A DNA stretch of 64,000 bases from Lumbricus rubellus (taxonomy: Eukaryota > Annelida > Clitellata > Crassiclitellata > Lumbricidae): contig OX243822.1 in assembly GCA_945859605.1 (NCBI GenBank), positions 4,546,696-4,610,695 of the forward strand, in the 5' to 3' direction. The translations under genes and the position numbers were made by a program. Below the pieces are notes generated by a model. It was not told the DNA's origin and made no database searches. It saw only the letters and a list, made by a program, of their open reading frames with translations. Below, piece after piece: positions 34,141 to 44,521 of this stretch (positions are counted from its first letter, which is position 1; each line of letters starts with the position of its first letter).

Positions 34141-34215
34141 TCATTCATTCATTCGGACATTTATATAGCGCTCCTTCAAGCAAAAAACTACTCAGAGGCG
34201 CTCCCGACTCCAGCG
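34141..34215 (-). mobile_element. LINE 3'-terminal fragment with short (GAAT)n tail
   Basis: The plus strand reads CATTCATTCATTCGGACATTTATATAGCGCTCCTTCAAG...CTACTCAGAGGCGCTCCCGACTCC. In reverse this is the GGGAGCGCCTCTGAGTAG...GCGCTATATAAATG 3' end plus GAAT tail. It matches 26294-26424 and 59168-59240. Confidence 0.65.
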
Positions 34216-34319
34216 CGAAAAAGGAACAGTTTTACGTTTAGTAAGGAACGATCCTGGTAGAGTCCCTGGGTGTAGGCGTAGCTCAAGTTAGTGGTGTATT
34301 TCGGTTGGTTTAACAACAC

Positions 34320-34640
34320 TCTATTCGAATTTTTTCCGAATTTTTATAGCGACTCTCACAGTTAAAACTCAATCAGAGGCGCTCCCAGTGCGAATAACCT
34401 TTGGAAAAAGAAAAGTCAACGGGCAGAAAAGGTGATGCCTCGAGATAAAATCTGAACATTAGGAGGGCCATTCCACAGTAAAAGGGCAGACAGAGGCAAA
34501 GGTGTTGGGCTGTGGCCGTCCGAGACCATGGAGCTAAAGAGCGAATAGGACGTCCAATGGCCGCTGAGTTAGGCCGAGAAAGATTAGAGATAATAATTAT
34601 GTGCAGAAAAGCAAAGAGTGAACTGCCTATATAGAGTGAA
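34320..34640 (-). mobile_element. CR1-like LINE 3' relic (RT tail and 3' UTR)
   Basis: On the minus strand CTGTGGAATGGCCCTCCTAATG encodes Leu-Trp-Asn-Gly-Pro-Pro, the W-N-x-L-P-like start of the CR1 RT tail. It is followed after a frameshift by a GGGAGCGCCTCTGATTGAG...GTCGCTATAAAAATTCGG 3' end like that at 28516. It is heavily decayed. Confidence 0.55.
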
Positions 34641-34789
34641 TTCAGGGCACGGGCATTGTTTTTGTCACGAAAGTAAATTGAAGCAATGAATTAATACCTT
34701 GTTATTTTTATTTCACCAAAGGTTAACGTCGTCGTATGACATCAAAGGCCGTTGACGACAAATTTACAGCTTACACAGTATATTAACAT

Positions 34790-35280
34790 TACATTTATAG
34801 CTTCGGAGTAAACTTGTGGCCTAGTGGTAAATTTATATAGTGATGTTGGAAATAATTGCAAGGGTGTTTAAGCTTGGCACATGTTTTGATGGATAGGCTC
34901 GAAAATAGTGAATGCTTTCGCATAATTATTCTAAAGTCCACTCCTACAAGACGTCGCCTTCGATAAACGAGATGAATGCACCGTATCGAATAGCGATGGC
35001 AGCAGCGCTTTGTGACGTAAAGAAAAGGCGATACAGCAATTATTGTTCGTTTTGAATGCATTAATAATTATTATTAGTTACTGCTGAACAGCTTCTTAAA
35101 ACGACCCATTGTAAACTTTACGAAGCTGCAACTACTTAATTTTTTAGGTCTGAATACTTAATTATGGCTCCAGTGAAAAGCTATTCTATGGTGTTTAAGC
35201 AACCAATTTTATAATGGAACATTCTAATAAGGCAATCCGTCTTCAAAGAATTACTCTCGACCAAAACACAAAGATAAGTT
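34790..35280 (+). repeat. Degraded CR1-like LINE segment (copy)
   Basis: AATTGCAAGGGTGTTTAAGCTTGGC (34855) is followed by GGATAGGCTCGAAAATAGTGAATGC and AAAGTCCACTCCTACAAGACGTCGCC. These are shared with 23930-24010 and 42925-43220. A second remnant, GCTATTCTATGGTGTTTAAGCAACC, starts the triplicated block that follows. Confidence 0.6.
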
Positions 35281-35560
35281 TTGGTAGTTGAACATATTTT
35301 TATATACGTAAAGTAGAAAGCTATTCAATGGTGTTTAAGCAAACAATTTCAGAATCTAACATTATAATAAGGCTTCAAAGATCTACACTCGACCAACCCG
35401 CAGTGATTAGTTTCGGTAGTTAAACATATGTTTATATACTTAAAGTAGAAAGCTATTCTATGGTGTTTAAGCAGCCAATTTTAGTATGGAACATTCTAAT
35501 AAGCCAATCCGTCTTCAAAGATCTACACTCTACCGGAACGTAGAGAATAGTTTCGCCAGG
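35165..35560 (+). repeat. Three-copy tandem repeat of an RT-derived segment
   Basis: Units start AAAGCTATTC(T/A)ATGGTGTTTAAGCA at about 35177, 35318 and 35449. Each continues through CATTCTAATAAG or CATTATAATAAG, CTTCAAAGA and CACTCGACC. Spacing is about 130-140 bases. The unit matches the RT-derived segment in which AAGGTGTTTAAGCAA is followed by TTCAGAAAATTCCACTCGACC (27830-27905). Confidence 0.7.
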
Positions 35561-35682
35561 TTCTGCTTAATTAAGGACAGTCTACCACAACACACAATTA
35601 TTATAATAACATTTATTCAGGCTTGAAACTGATCACCACCCAGCGGACAAAGACGGATTTAAGTCGAATAGTAATTGAATGG

Positions 35683-35735
35683 ATAGATGGATAGATGGAT
35701 GGATGGATAGACGGATAGATTGATGGATGGTTGGT
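35683..35735 (+). repeat. (GGAT)n microsatellite
   Basis: GGAT/AGAT tetramers follow GGATTTAAGTCGAATAGTAATTGAAT. This is the same arrangement as at 28024-28200. Confidence 0.85.
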
Positions 35736-35967
35736 CGACTGTTAACCCTAAAATGAAGAGCTATTTCGATGAAATAACAGCCTTAAAAGTTACCCTTTCT
35801 GTGTGGAAATTATAAAAAAAATATCGAAATCGAGAAGGCACTTCTCCTCCCTGAACCATTCCCTTGATTTGCGCTCTGCATTTACCAAAAAGCCAAGACC
35901 AAGTCTTCCCCCCCCCCCCACGCCCTATGAATCCTTGGCTATAGACTACATGACATGTCTCGTTGAG

Positions 35968-35970
<3 letters not shown>

Positions 35971-36008
<38 letters not shown>

Positions 36009-36038
36009 AATGCAGCGTGTGTGTGTGTTTGTTCGTGC

Positions 36039-36130
<92 letters not shown>
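35971..36130. repeat. (AT)n and (GT)n microsatellites
   Basis: About 30 bases of AT repeats (35971-36002), then GTGT/GCGT and an almost pure (GT)n run (36040-36130). Frames of up to 211 codons that cross it consist largely of Cys/Val or Thr/His repeats and are not genes. Confidence 0.95.
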
Positions 36131-36134
<4 letters not shown>

Positions 36135-36199
36135 GCGCTCTTCTCAACACACCTTTGAAATAGTTTCACCTAATCCTACATATATTAGCATTAATGTTC

Positions 36200-36670
36200 G
36201 TTTATTGCGTTCATCCGTTTCATCGAAGGAAGTAGTTAATGGTCCTTCGACGATAGATGTCGCTAATATTCGGAAGTGTTCCACTCGTTCCACTTCCGTT
36301 CCATCTAAGACTGCATCGCTCGATGTTGATTATATTGATCCAGACACGACTCCCAACGGGTGCTACATAAATGGATATGGGACGATTGGTATTCGGAGGT
36401 CGTTGTTGGTTCCCAAATGGCGTTATAATAATGCCTGAATGCAGATGATGTGAATACAATGGGGGAAGCTTTGTGATAAATTTTGTTGTGGCGTGATAAC
36501 TGACTTAACGCGGTTAATTGTACTGTACTGAATTATTAAATTTTTAAAATCTCAAATTTATTGAAAAGTCCATGTTTCTTCATCGTATTGATTTGTAATA
36601 TAATGCATTGTTTTTGCATTGGCCTGTATTGTTATTAGTTTGAACTGCATTGTAATGATTTGCTTATTTT
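36200..36670 (+). repeat. Uninterrupted copy of the interspersed repeat seen at 1764-2030
   Basis: It carries GTTCATCCGTTTCATC, AGATGTCGCTAATATTCGG, GTTCCACTCGTTCCACTTCC, CAACGGGTGCTACATAAATG and GATTGGTATTCGGAGG without interruption. It therefore gives the pre-insertion state for the LTR element at 2031. It ends in degenerate ATTGT-like sequence. Confidence 0.75.
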
Positions 36671-37248
36671 TTGAATTTGCAATTCTATTAAAAGGTCGTT
36701 GTTGAGATATTTTGCTAAAGATCGATGACTAAGGATACAACTAATTCTGATTTATGTATCCAGAGTTTAATTTAAAATTATTTGTATTCCTGCTTTGAGG
36801 CATTTTATACTTCTGAACTTATTATTCCACAGTTTAACGTCGTCCTATGGCATCAATGGCCGTTGACGACAATACATAAAATACAATGCAATGAAAATAA
36901 AAACAAATTTTTCTAGCATCCTAAAAACACCATCAACAGGTCTGGTGTCTGGATAAATCTTTACAACTTCATCAAAGTTCAATCATTAACAACTTTAAAG
37001 AGTCCATTTTACATTTTCCATGCTGATACATTGTGATATCAGGTTCATCTAATGTAATTTAATTAACATTGTTTTATTCAACAATTCAACTTTAACTTTA
37101 AAAAGCAATTATGGCTACAAAATTTAATGTTCAATACATATAATTCTGATATCTAATGATATATAATTATTTCAATTGTTCATCTTTTCAAGCATGTTTG
37201 AAAATAAACTTAAGTAATTTACATTGCTTAAATAATAAATTATACATA

Positions 37249-37288
<40 letters not shown>

Positions 37289-37801
37289 ATTTGTATGACC
37301 AGTTTTCAACGTACTCAAACATCATTACATAGGACCAACAACGTGTGCATCATAATAATGCAATTTATATATAACACAACAATTCAAAAATGCATCATTA
37401 TATATGAAACTAACCACGACAACGAATTAAAGATGCAATTTACATAATCCGACCTTTAGTTATAATTTTTATCAAACGATACACTTCATTTTGATATAAA
37501 TTAATCGTCAAAAGATTTTTAATAGAAATTTCATCCTTATACATTATTTTGACTTCTGAACTTGAAGTGGCTTCTTACTGTTGTAGTTCTCGGAACATCT
37601 GCAAAAATGGGTGTGCAAGATTCAATGACTCAGTTATTTTCATGACCATTTTTAAAATGAAGCAATTTTTTTTTATAAATTTCATTTCTGGAACAGCTGC
37701 TAATAATGTCGTTCAGATTTGCTGAACCTTTGAAAGTACTTAGACAATGTAAAAACGGATTATTATCGTTATTATTAATTTATGTAAGTTCGGAAAACTA
37801 G
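36671..37801. other. AT-rich stretch, no recognised gene
   Basis: It contains GTTTAACGTCGTCCTATGGCATCAATGGCCGTTGACGAC (36834), a repeat also at 34725, and a (TA)n tract at 37246-37290. A weak copy of the AAATGGGTGTGCAAGATTCAATG block lies at 37604. Nothing else is identifiable. Confidence 0.5.
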
Positions 37802-38049
37802 TGACACCCCAGGGGCGGATCCAGGGGGGGGGGCCAATCCGGCCATGGCCCCCCCCCATTTCAAATCTCCATGGGACGTGGCCCCCCCCCATCCATGACG
37901 CCCACAAGAATTTTTGCAGGGTTCAGTCATGTCCAGGAGAATTAATATATAAAGGTCGTTAAAATCTAAGCCTCTCACACAATTACATTAAATATTATTA
38001 TTATTTATTATTATTATTATTATTATTATTTATTGTTTATTATAATATT

Positions 38050-38110
38050 GACTTTTTATATAGCGCACCTTCAAGGTAATTTACTCAGAAGCGCTCCCGG
38101 TCTAACGGTA
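38050..38110 (-). mobile_element. LINE 3'-terminal fragment with AT-rich tail
   Basis: The plus strand TTTTTATATAGCGCACCTTCAAGG...TACTCAGAAGCGCTCCCGG is the inverse of the LINE/SINE 3' end. It is preceded by a (TTA)n tract (37995-38036) that would be its tail. Confidence 0.6.
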
Positions 38111-38512
38111 ACGTGTATTAATATAACGCAAAGAAAAGAAACAATCTTTCAACAGTATCCGATTATGATTTATGTCTTTTATGGCATACAGTGTATGCTA
38201 TTCGTGTATATATTCACAGTAAGATGTTAAAATATTAGCACTAACAACACTTGCAACTAAAAACAAATAAGTATTAATCAGGAGCGGATCCAGGGGAGCC
38301 AATCCGGCCATAGCCACATTTGAAATTTTAACAGAACTCGCCCCATTTGAAATTTTAACAGAACTTGCCCCCCCCCCTCATTACTCAATGTGTCGTATGA
38401 AAGAAGGTTTTAGCACCACATCTTCATAAAATATTTCTTCAGTAATTAAGACTTTTATTTCATGTCCTGCTGATTCTCTTCCAACAGTGAAGTACACACC
38501 ATGCTGAACAAA

Positions 38513-38665
38513 TTGGCAACATTTCCAGTTTGGAGTGCTAAAGCCGAAAGAGCTTTCTCCAAAGTAGAGTAAACGTTAGCTAATAATTACTATACTTCAG
38601 AACACAATGTCAGAAGACCGACTAAATGTTCTAACGATGTTTCGGACTGTAGACTCATTGTGAAA
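38513..38665 (+). pseudogene. hAT transposase C-terminal (dimerisation domain) relic
   Basis: Frame 38513-38572 reads Leu-Ala-Thr-Phe-Pro-Val-Trp-Ser-Ala-Lys-Ala-Glu-Arg-Ala-Phe-Ser, then meets a stop. This is the S-A-x-x-E-R-x-F-S motif of the hAT C-terminal dimerisation region. In another frame, 38607-38660 reads Met-Ser-Glu-Asp-Arg-Leu-Asn-Val-Leu-Thr-Met, matching the usual M-x-x-x-R-L-x-x-L motif just downstream. A frameshift and a stop inactivate it. A nested hAT begins right after, at 38671. The catalytic part of the transposase was not found. Confidence 0.72.
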
Positions 38666-38670
38666 TAATA

Positions 38671-39582
38671 CAGGGCTTTTTAACGTGCAGTTCTACACAA
38701 AATGTGCAGTTCTAAATGGATTCGTGCAGTTGTAAAAGCATTTTTGTGCAGTTAAAAAATAATTTGAAATTTTGTTGTCTTCCGATTTGGAATAATACGC
38801 CACTTTAAACAGACATTTACAGAAGCCTATAGTTACTGTAGGCCTATTGCAACTTTTGTGATTGAAGTTTATAGCTGCACTTTGAAACCAGCCTAACTAA
38901 ACCAATAACCCATTTTGCGACTCTGCTTAGAGTAGAACAACTGAGTGGAAGGAAAAGTGTGCCCACTCGTGGATGTAGGCATTGTAGGGCCTAACACATG
39001 AAATAAACCCATGGAAACACCATCCGAAATAGAAAATGTAAACAAATAATAGAATATTAATCACTAGCACATAAAGAAAAAACCATGAAATTAGGCGAAA
39101 GATACTAAGAAAGTCGTTTTTGATGACTTAAAAATGGTCTTCAGAAATTTGGACGACTAAAAAAAGGTTCAGAAATTTTGAAAACTAAAAAAGGTGTCTT
39201 CAGAAATTTTGACGACTAAAATAAGGTGTCTTCAGAAATTTTGATGACTAAACAAAGGTGTAGACATTTTTACGACCAAAAAAGGTGTTTTCAAGAATTT
39301 TAACAACTAAAAAAGGTGTCATCAAAAATTTTGACAACTAAAAAAGGTCACTTCAGAAATTTTGTTGACTAAACAAAGGTGTCTTCAGACATTTTTACGA
39401 CTAAAGAAAGGTGTCTTCAGACATTTTTACGACTAAAAAGTTGTGTTCAAAAATTTTGACGACTAGAAAATTTCCTAAGAAATTCTCCGCCAGAGAAACA
39501 CACTCCAAAATAAAATCCTGGTTACGGCCTTGGGGGCTGGTTGGAAGTTGTGCAGTTCTAAAAATTTCTTTAAAAAGCCCTG
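38671..39582. mobile_element. Nested non-autonomous hAT, 912 bp
   Basis: The ends are CAGGGCTTTTTAACG and TTTAAAAAGCCCTG. The 8-bp duplication AAATAATA is perfect (38663-38670 and 39583-39590). GTGCAGTTCTA occurs near both ends in direct orientation. It splits the tail end of the outer element's transposase relic. The interior is dominated by a minisatellite (39110-39470). No transposase is present. Confidence 0.87.
39110..39470 (+). repeat. Minisatellite of about 35-38 bp units
   Basis: About ten degenerate units of the form GACGACTAAAAAAGGTGTCTTCAGAAATTTT. A shorter related sequence occurs in two other small hAT elements (1395-1430 and 55970-56010), so the unit probably belongs to a hAT subterminal repeat family. 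The AAAGGTGTCT here resembles, but need not be related to, the LINE word. Confidence 0.85.
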
Positions 39583-40236
39583 AAATAATACAAGGTAACA
39601 AGCCCATATATCCAGTTATTTTTTAATTTAGACATCTCCGGGGAGGGCACAAGTTTTTCCACAGAAATGAAATTTTTCACCCAGAAAAACATGTTATAAT
39701 ATACCTTGATGTTATTTACTATTATGATCATGATTATGATATTATTATTCACTGTTATAAACAATTATATGATACTATCATTTTACAATAGGTAGGCTAT
39801 ACTTTACTGTTAAACTTTGTAGGCCTACAGATGCTATTTTTTTTACAACTATTTGACTTCTTTCCAGAGCTATGTGTTACATTTCAAGCTGTAAAATTTC
39901 AGCATTTCGTTCGATGAACAGTTAGTAAAACAACAAACAGCCTCTGGCTTCCAATTCTGGTAGTTTGGTAGTTCTTTCTTGGTTTGTCAGCATTTAAGTA
40001 GTGGAGAGCAATTTCATTAAGATGAGAGCTTAAAATGCTGCCATTGCAGTGCGGAAATTTCAAAAATTTCTGATTGGGGAGGGGGCACATCCCCCTCCCC
40101 AAACCCCTCCCCCTTTCCCCAAACCTCTCGGCGCTACGCGCCTCGCCGATCGGCCTTCGGCCGCTCGTCCACCACCTCCCCATTTGGCCCCCCCCCATTT
40201 CAGCCTTCTGGATCCGCCACTGTGACACCCTACTAA

Positions 40237-40414
40237 AAGACATCATCGAGGGAAGAATGGAGGGAGAAAATGCGAGGTATACCAAGAACAATGCTGCTGG
40301 ACTGGATGCTGACAGAAGATGGATACAGTGGACTGAAAAGAGAAGCGCAGAACAGAGAAAAATGGCGTCATTGGACATACGAACCTGCCTGAGGTCAGAG
40401 AACGCGAAGAAGAA
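40237..40414 (+). pseudogene. Non-LTR retrotransposon ORF2 C-terminal relic
   Basis: One frame starts Ile-Ile-Glu-Gly-Arg. After a shift, the next continues Arg-Thr-Met-Leu-Leu-Asp-Trp-Met-Leu, then Arg-Glu-Lys-Trp-Arg-His-Trp, and stops near 40390. The pattern (basic G-R-P-R-T-like segment, W-M, then an R-x-x-W-R near the end) is the common C-terminal region of several LINE clades. It directly follows the TGACACCC duplication of the hAT, so the hAT inserted just upstream of or within this relic. Confidence 0.6.
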
Positions 40415-41275
40415 AAAAATGTGAATTGGCTGATATTTGCAATGCCTAAATATATATTGCTTCCTTAAATAGCGTTTTGAAGGTGTGCATAGTACAGTAG
40501 TTCACATTAATCGCAGTTCGGTTAATACAGTGTTACAAGACTGTCTGATAAAAAGGATGAGGCGCTGGCAAAATGCGAGCAATGGTTAAGCCTTGCAACG
40601 AGAGATCTTAAGTCATGACCTGTCTTCAACGAACTCATATAATACTACGGTTGGCCGCGATATGCACTATTCTTTCCCATTTGCAGTCTATTCATGGACG
40701 TCTTTATCAGCGCCTTTATTGAGAGTTCAATCCAAGTACCGATGTTATCCATCCATTTGGTTTTTGGCAAAAGTGCCTCATACTATCCTGACCCTTCTTT
40801 CTTAATCAATTTTCAAGAATGTTTTAATAACATACTTAATACTTAATTACAACTTAATTGGCAATGAAACAGTAATGACCATAGTCATTAATTATAGTAT
40901 TGATAACAATAATACAGAAACTAGCATACTAACTTATGTCGCACACACACTTGGCTGGAAGCATAATTATGGGTTAAAAGAAGCACCAACTTAAACACCT
41001 TATAAATATTTAAAGAAGAAGTTATATATTTCCGGGACATAGAGAACAAACAGTTTCATCAAACGCCTCCTCTAACAATATGTTATATAGTTATCTGCAT
41101 AATTACCAGTTATCACGATCATTGGGCACAACTGCCATTTTATTCAGTGTTTAGTAGAGTGTATACACTAAAACATTTATGTCCCCGAAGGATTTTTAAC
41201 CTCTGACGTCATGAATCGCAATCTAGCATGCTAACAACCAACTAGAATATTAGATAACCGAAATTAGAAATCGCT
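40415..41275. other. No recognised gene
   Basis: Holds one TTTTGAAGGTGTGCATAG remnant (40475) and one inverse form, TTAAACACCTTATAAATATTTAAAG (40992). The remainder is AT-rich unique-looking sequence. Confidence 0.45.
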
Positions 41276-41309
41276 TCCATGGATCCCAAGTCACGACAGG
41301 CAATGAATC

Positions 41310-41330
41310 ACGAATCGATCCATCAATCAG

Positions 41331-41393
<63 letters not shown>

Positions 41394-41457
41394 ATAATAC
41401 AATCAATAAATCAATGATGATGATGATGATGATGATGACGACGACGACGATGATGAC

Positions 41458-41516
<59 letters not shown>

Positions 41517-41557
41517 CGACGATGACTATGACGATGGCCTTAGATACGAACAAAATA

Positions 41558-41638
<81 letters not shown>

Positions 41639-41645
41639 CATATGG
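41310..41645. repeat. Compound microsatellite: (AATC)n, (GAT)n, (TA)n
   Basis: (AATC)n at 41323-41393, GATGAT triplets at 41414-41525, and TA/CATATA repeats at 41561-41643. Frames of 80-123 codons here are microsatellite translations. Confidence 0.95.
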
Positions 41646-42039
41646 ACTAAATCTTCGATGATGTCATTGACGACTAAGCTCAGACGATAGTTCACAGGGT
41701 TTTACCGAATAATGTGCATTCATAATAACCATGAAATTCAAATGCGCTTGACGTTTTCTATAATTCATAGAACATTTATAACATCAAAGAAGGTGTGTAA
41801 ATTACTATGGTACAGTTTCAACCGCAACCATTCTATGCACATCGCAATTTGTCTTCTTGTCACGGTGCATTCGTTTCCATGTGTGCTCAATTATGTCATT
41901 CATTTTGCAGCTAATTTGTCTGTTTAACCTTCTTCCTGTCTTTTTCGAGTGTAACGGACAATGTCGCAATTGAACATCGTTAAACTTTGGATACAAGGAG
42001 CAATGTTTAACACACAAGTACATCGATACATTGAAATCA

Positions 42040-42188
42040 TCATCATCAACAGTCCATTTCGTGCAGCTCCTCCATTCTTCCCTGTCCATCGTCATGTCCA
42101 TGCAGTTCAGATCTCCCTTGATGGTTTCTGTCCAGTTTTTCCTTGGTCTGCCTCTTCCGCGCCAATACATTGAAATGGTTACAGTCAA
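42040..42188 (-). pseudogene. Non-LTR retrotransposon C-terminal relic
   Basis: On the minus strand the frame reads Arg-Gly-Arg-Gly-Arg-Pro-Arg-Lys-Asn-Trp, then Met-Asp-Arg-Glu-Glu-Trp-Arg-Ser-Cys. The G-R-P-R-K-x-W...D-R-x-x-W-R arrangement is typical of LINE ORF C-termini (RTE/Jockey-like groups). The surrounding 127-codon frame extends beyond the relic without further similarity. Confidence 0.62.
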
Positions 42189-42274
42189 TTTTATATAAAT
42201 TGTTTTGTGAAAATTTCAACTGTTTAATTGCTACACTACGCTAATAAAGCTGGACATGGTTTCAACACCATCGT

Positions 42275-42503
42275 CGTCGTCAACGTCTCCTCTTCCTCTT
42301 CCACTTCCTCTTCCTCCTCCTCTTCCTTCTCCTCCTCCTCCTCTTCCTTCTCCTCCTCCTCCTCTTCCCCCTTTTCCTCTTCCTTTTCCTCCTCCTCCTC
42401 CTGCTCCTCCTCTTACTCTTCCTCTTCCTCTTCTTCCTCCTTCTCCTTCTCCCTCCTCCTCCTCCTTCTCCTCCTCCTCCTCCTCTTCCTCTTCCTCTTC
42501 CTC

Positions 42504-42536
<33 letters not shown>

Positions 42537-42560
42537 TTCTTCTTCCTCTTCTTGGTTGCT
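42275..42560 (+). repeat. CT-rich polypyrimidine array (TCC/TTC)n
   Basis: About 285 bases of CTC/CTT triplets, nearly pure pyrimidine on the plus strand. Glu- or Ser-repeat frames on either strand are translations of the array. Confidence 0.95.
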
Positions 42561-42964
42561 CCATCGATCATCCATACGATTTTCCGCCAAAAATTAGAAC
42601 TCTGCCTCTTCCAGAATATCAAACTTGAGCCATGACTCATGTTTGTCATCCTTTACCTACAAACTTCCTTGATACTTGCAGCTTATCCTGAATTTACTAG
42701 AATTATTATCGTTCTTTTTCGTTCATACAATTTTTCGATAAAGTCGCAAGCTTGTATAGCATTGCTGGAAACTATTTCAAAGGTATTTAAGCATGGCGCA
42801 CTCACAGGACTGCTGGATCGTTGTTTGCGAGTTTTATGACATTTTATGGCAAACATAAAACTTTGACATCTAAATTTTGGCAATTTAGCCTACACTAATT
42901 AATGGCTTGATTACTCTCTTAGTTGAGGTGTGGATGGATAACGTCGAAAATATTTTATTTGCTT

Positions 42965-43182
42965 TTTTGTTTGTATGTGCACTTGTCATAGCGCCCATTC
43001 AAGCTCTCACTACTCAGAGGCGCTCCGGAATGCAGAGCGGACACTGCATCGGAGTTTTACGCCGAAGCGCTGAACAATTGTGAGTGAAGGACTTGCCCAA
43101 GGTCCTTACGCGGCGAGGTGGATTCGAACTTCGAACCTTCCGGCTCCAAGGCAATGACGCGACCACTACACCACCGCGTCCT
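42965..43182 (-). mobile_element. tRNA-derived SINE, minus strand
   Basis: Read on the minus strand it has a B-box-like GGTTCGAAGTTCGAATCC, CCTTGGGCAAGTCCTTCACTC, and CTCCGATGCAGTGTCCGC. It ends GGAGCGCCTCTGAGTAG...GGGCGCTATGACAAGTGCACATACAAACAAA. The sister duplication at 54030-54055 lacks it, so it inserted after the duplication. Confidence 0.82.
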
Positions 43183-43429
43183 TTTTAATCCTTTCCTTTA
43201 CTCTAAACTTCTAGAGTCCATATCATCGAGATTTTGAAATGAAAGACCGAAATAAATGCATCGTTTGAAATAGCGCTGGTTAAAATATTAACGGCGCATT
43301 AGCAAATACCCAGGTGTATGTGTTAACTGTATAATTTCCAAATTATTCACAATTAGCAAATTTTAACACAACCCGAAATAAAGCAACTTAATATCCGGAT
43401 TTCCAATTATATATTGTCTTTAAAAAACG

Positions 43430-43732
43430 ATTCTGAGGTGTTTAACAATTCCCGTAGTGCGGAACAAACTATCGTGTCAATGCGGCTTCAGAATTTCCAC
43501 TTGACCGATACTCCACTGTTCCGACATCGATAGGACATTATAAGGAGGCTATTGACAGATCGGAATTGACCTTGCTCGTCCTTTTCGACGTCATTGCTGC
43601 TCTTGTCAGCGTAGAAAATGATATCCTTAATCTTAAGCGGTTAAATGTAACACTTGGGCTGTTTGGCATTTTATAGAGTGGATTACATGTACATGTATAG
43701 CTCTTTCCTTCATAGACCAGTACCTCAGTAAT
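43430..43732 (+). pseudogene. Degraded CR1-like RT segment
   Basis: From ACGATTCTGAGGTGTTTAACAATTC through TTCAGAATTTCCACTTGACCG and GCTATTGACAGATCGGAATTGACCTTGCTCGTCCTTTTCGACGT to GTAGAAAATGATATCCTTAATCTTAAGCGG. It aligns in order with 63025-63270 of the intact RT, including the region around the first catalytic Asp (TTTTCGACGT). Internal indels and stops are present. Confidence 0.72.
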
Positions 43733-43968
43733 TGTAATTGTAATTGTAATCGTACATTTTTATAGCGCCCCTTCAAGAGAACTCCTCCGAGGCGTTCCCG
43801 ACCTGACACCAAACCATAATCAAAGAGAATGGTTTTCAAACGCTTGCGGAAAAGAGGCAAAGAAAGACAAAGAAGTTCATTACGTAGACTAATAGTTAAC
43901 TTATTCCATGGGTAGTCTAAGAAATTTTTAGAACTGCACAAAATGACCTTTTTAGTCGTCCGGACCAA
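43733..43968 (-). mobile_element. CR1-like LINE 3' end whose tail matches the SINE
   Basis: On the minus strand the frame reads Trp-Asn-Lys-Leu, then Phe-Arg-Lys-Arg-Leu-Lys-Thr-Ile-Leu-Phe, the CR1/L2 RT C-terminal signature. The 3' sequence is GGAACGCCTCGGAGGAG...CTTGAAGGGGCGCTATAAAAATG with a TACAATTACAATT tail. The SINE at 58079 ends GGGAGCGCCTCTGAGTAGG...CTTGAAGGGGCGCTATAACAAGTG. The two tails are clearly related. Confidence 0.7.
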
Positions 43969-44329
43969 ATGTTTGATCGTCGAAATCCCGTGAAAATATT
44001 ACCATTTTAATACAGAGTTTCAGCCAGGGAAAACTCTGTTTCGGAGAGACTTCGTATCAGATGAGACTTTATTTCGTGACACCGGCCACGATTGCAGCTT
44101 CCTTTGTGTGTATGTGTATTTGCTGTTTAACAAAGACCATTAGCGATGCCCACCTTCTTTATCCAGGGTTGGGACTGGCACTGGCAGAGTGCAACCACTG
44201 GCGGAGTCCTTTTGTCGTCAGTTCCTGCCTTTATATCGCTAGATCTATCTTGTATTGCGTCGGATACAGCTTCTACGTATCTCGAAAATGCAAGCAACCA
44301 ATTTAAATTGATTCTACAACATCTGCTTA

Positions 44330-44521
44330 TAAAGATTTTTTGTAGAGGTGCTGGCCTGCGGAGAGGGAAAAAGGAAGAGAGGACGCCCAAGAAGAAGGTG
44401 GATGGAAAAAATACACGAGAGAACAAAGATGAAACTGGAGGACGCGACGGAAGATCGTAACACGTGGAGAAGGTTTATCACAGCGGTCGCTAAGGTTTCA
44501 AGAATCGACGGCACAAGGTGA
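44330..44521 (+). pseudogene. Non-LTR retrotransposon ORF2 C-terminal relic
   Basis: Frame 44366-44521 encodes Lys-Arg-Gly-Arg-Pro-Arg-Arg-Arg-Trp-Met, then Glu-Asp-Arg-Asn-Thr-Trp-Arg-Arg-Phe, and ends in TGA. This is the G-R-P-R-x-x-W...D-R-x-x-W-R-R C-terminus found in many LINE ORF2 proteins. It is the best preserved of three such relics here but is only about 50 codons. AGAGGTGCTGGCC precedes it at 44344. Confidence 0.65.

Larger units (their letters stand above)
37810..40222 (+). mobile_element. hAT element with transposase relics, 2.4 kb, carrying nested insertions
   Basis: The ends are CAGGGGCGGATCCAG and CTGGATCCGCCACTG. The 8-bp duplication TGACACCC is perfect (37802-37809 and 40223-40230). 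The subterminal regions hold long G/C tracts (GGCCCCCCCCC). A second left-end-like copy, CAGGAGCGGATCCAGGGG, lies at 38279. A LINE tail fragment is inserted near 38050-38110. Hairpins GGCGCTACGCGCC and CGGCCTTCGGCCG lie near the right end. The transposase is reduced to a C-terminal dimerisation-domain relic. Confidence 0.85.
42225..43740 (+). repeat. Segmental duplication, copy 1 (with SINE insertion)
   Basis: The CACCATCGTCGTCGTC start, the CT-rich array, CATACGATTTTCCGCCAAAAATTA, AAGTCGCAAGCTTGTATAGCATTGCTGG, GAGTCCATATCATCGAG and AATGATATCCTT match 52530-54560 in order. This copy differs by a shorter CT array and by a SINE at 42965-43182. The duplication contains a degraded CR1 RT segment at its right end. 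Confidence 0.8.

Noticed and set aside
35803..36438. 211-codon frame with Cys/Val repeats
   Set aside because: It is open only because it crosses (AT)n and (GT)n tracts. The rest lies in an interspersed repeat whose other copies do not keep the frame.
42228..42650. Several 78-135-codon frames rich in Ser, Leu, Glu or Arg
   Set aside because: They are translations of a polypyrimidine microsatellite.
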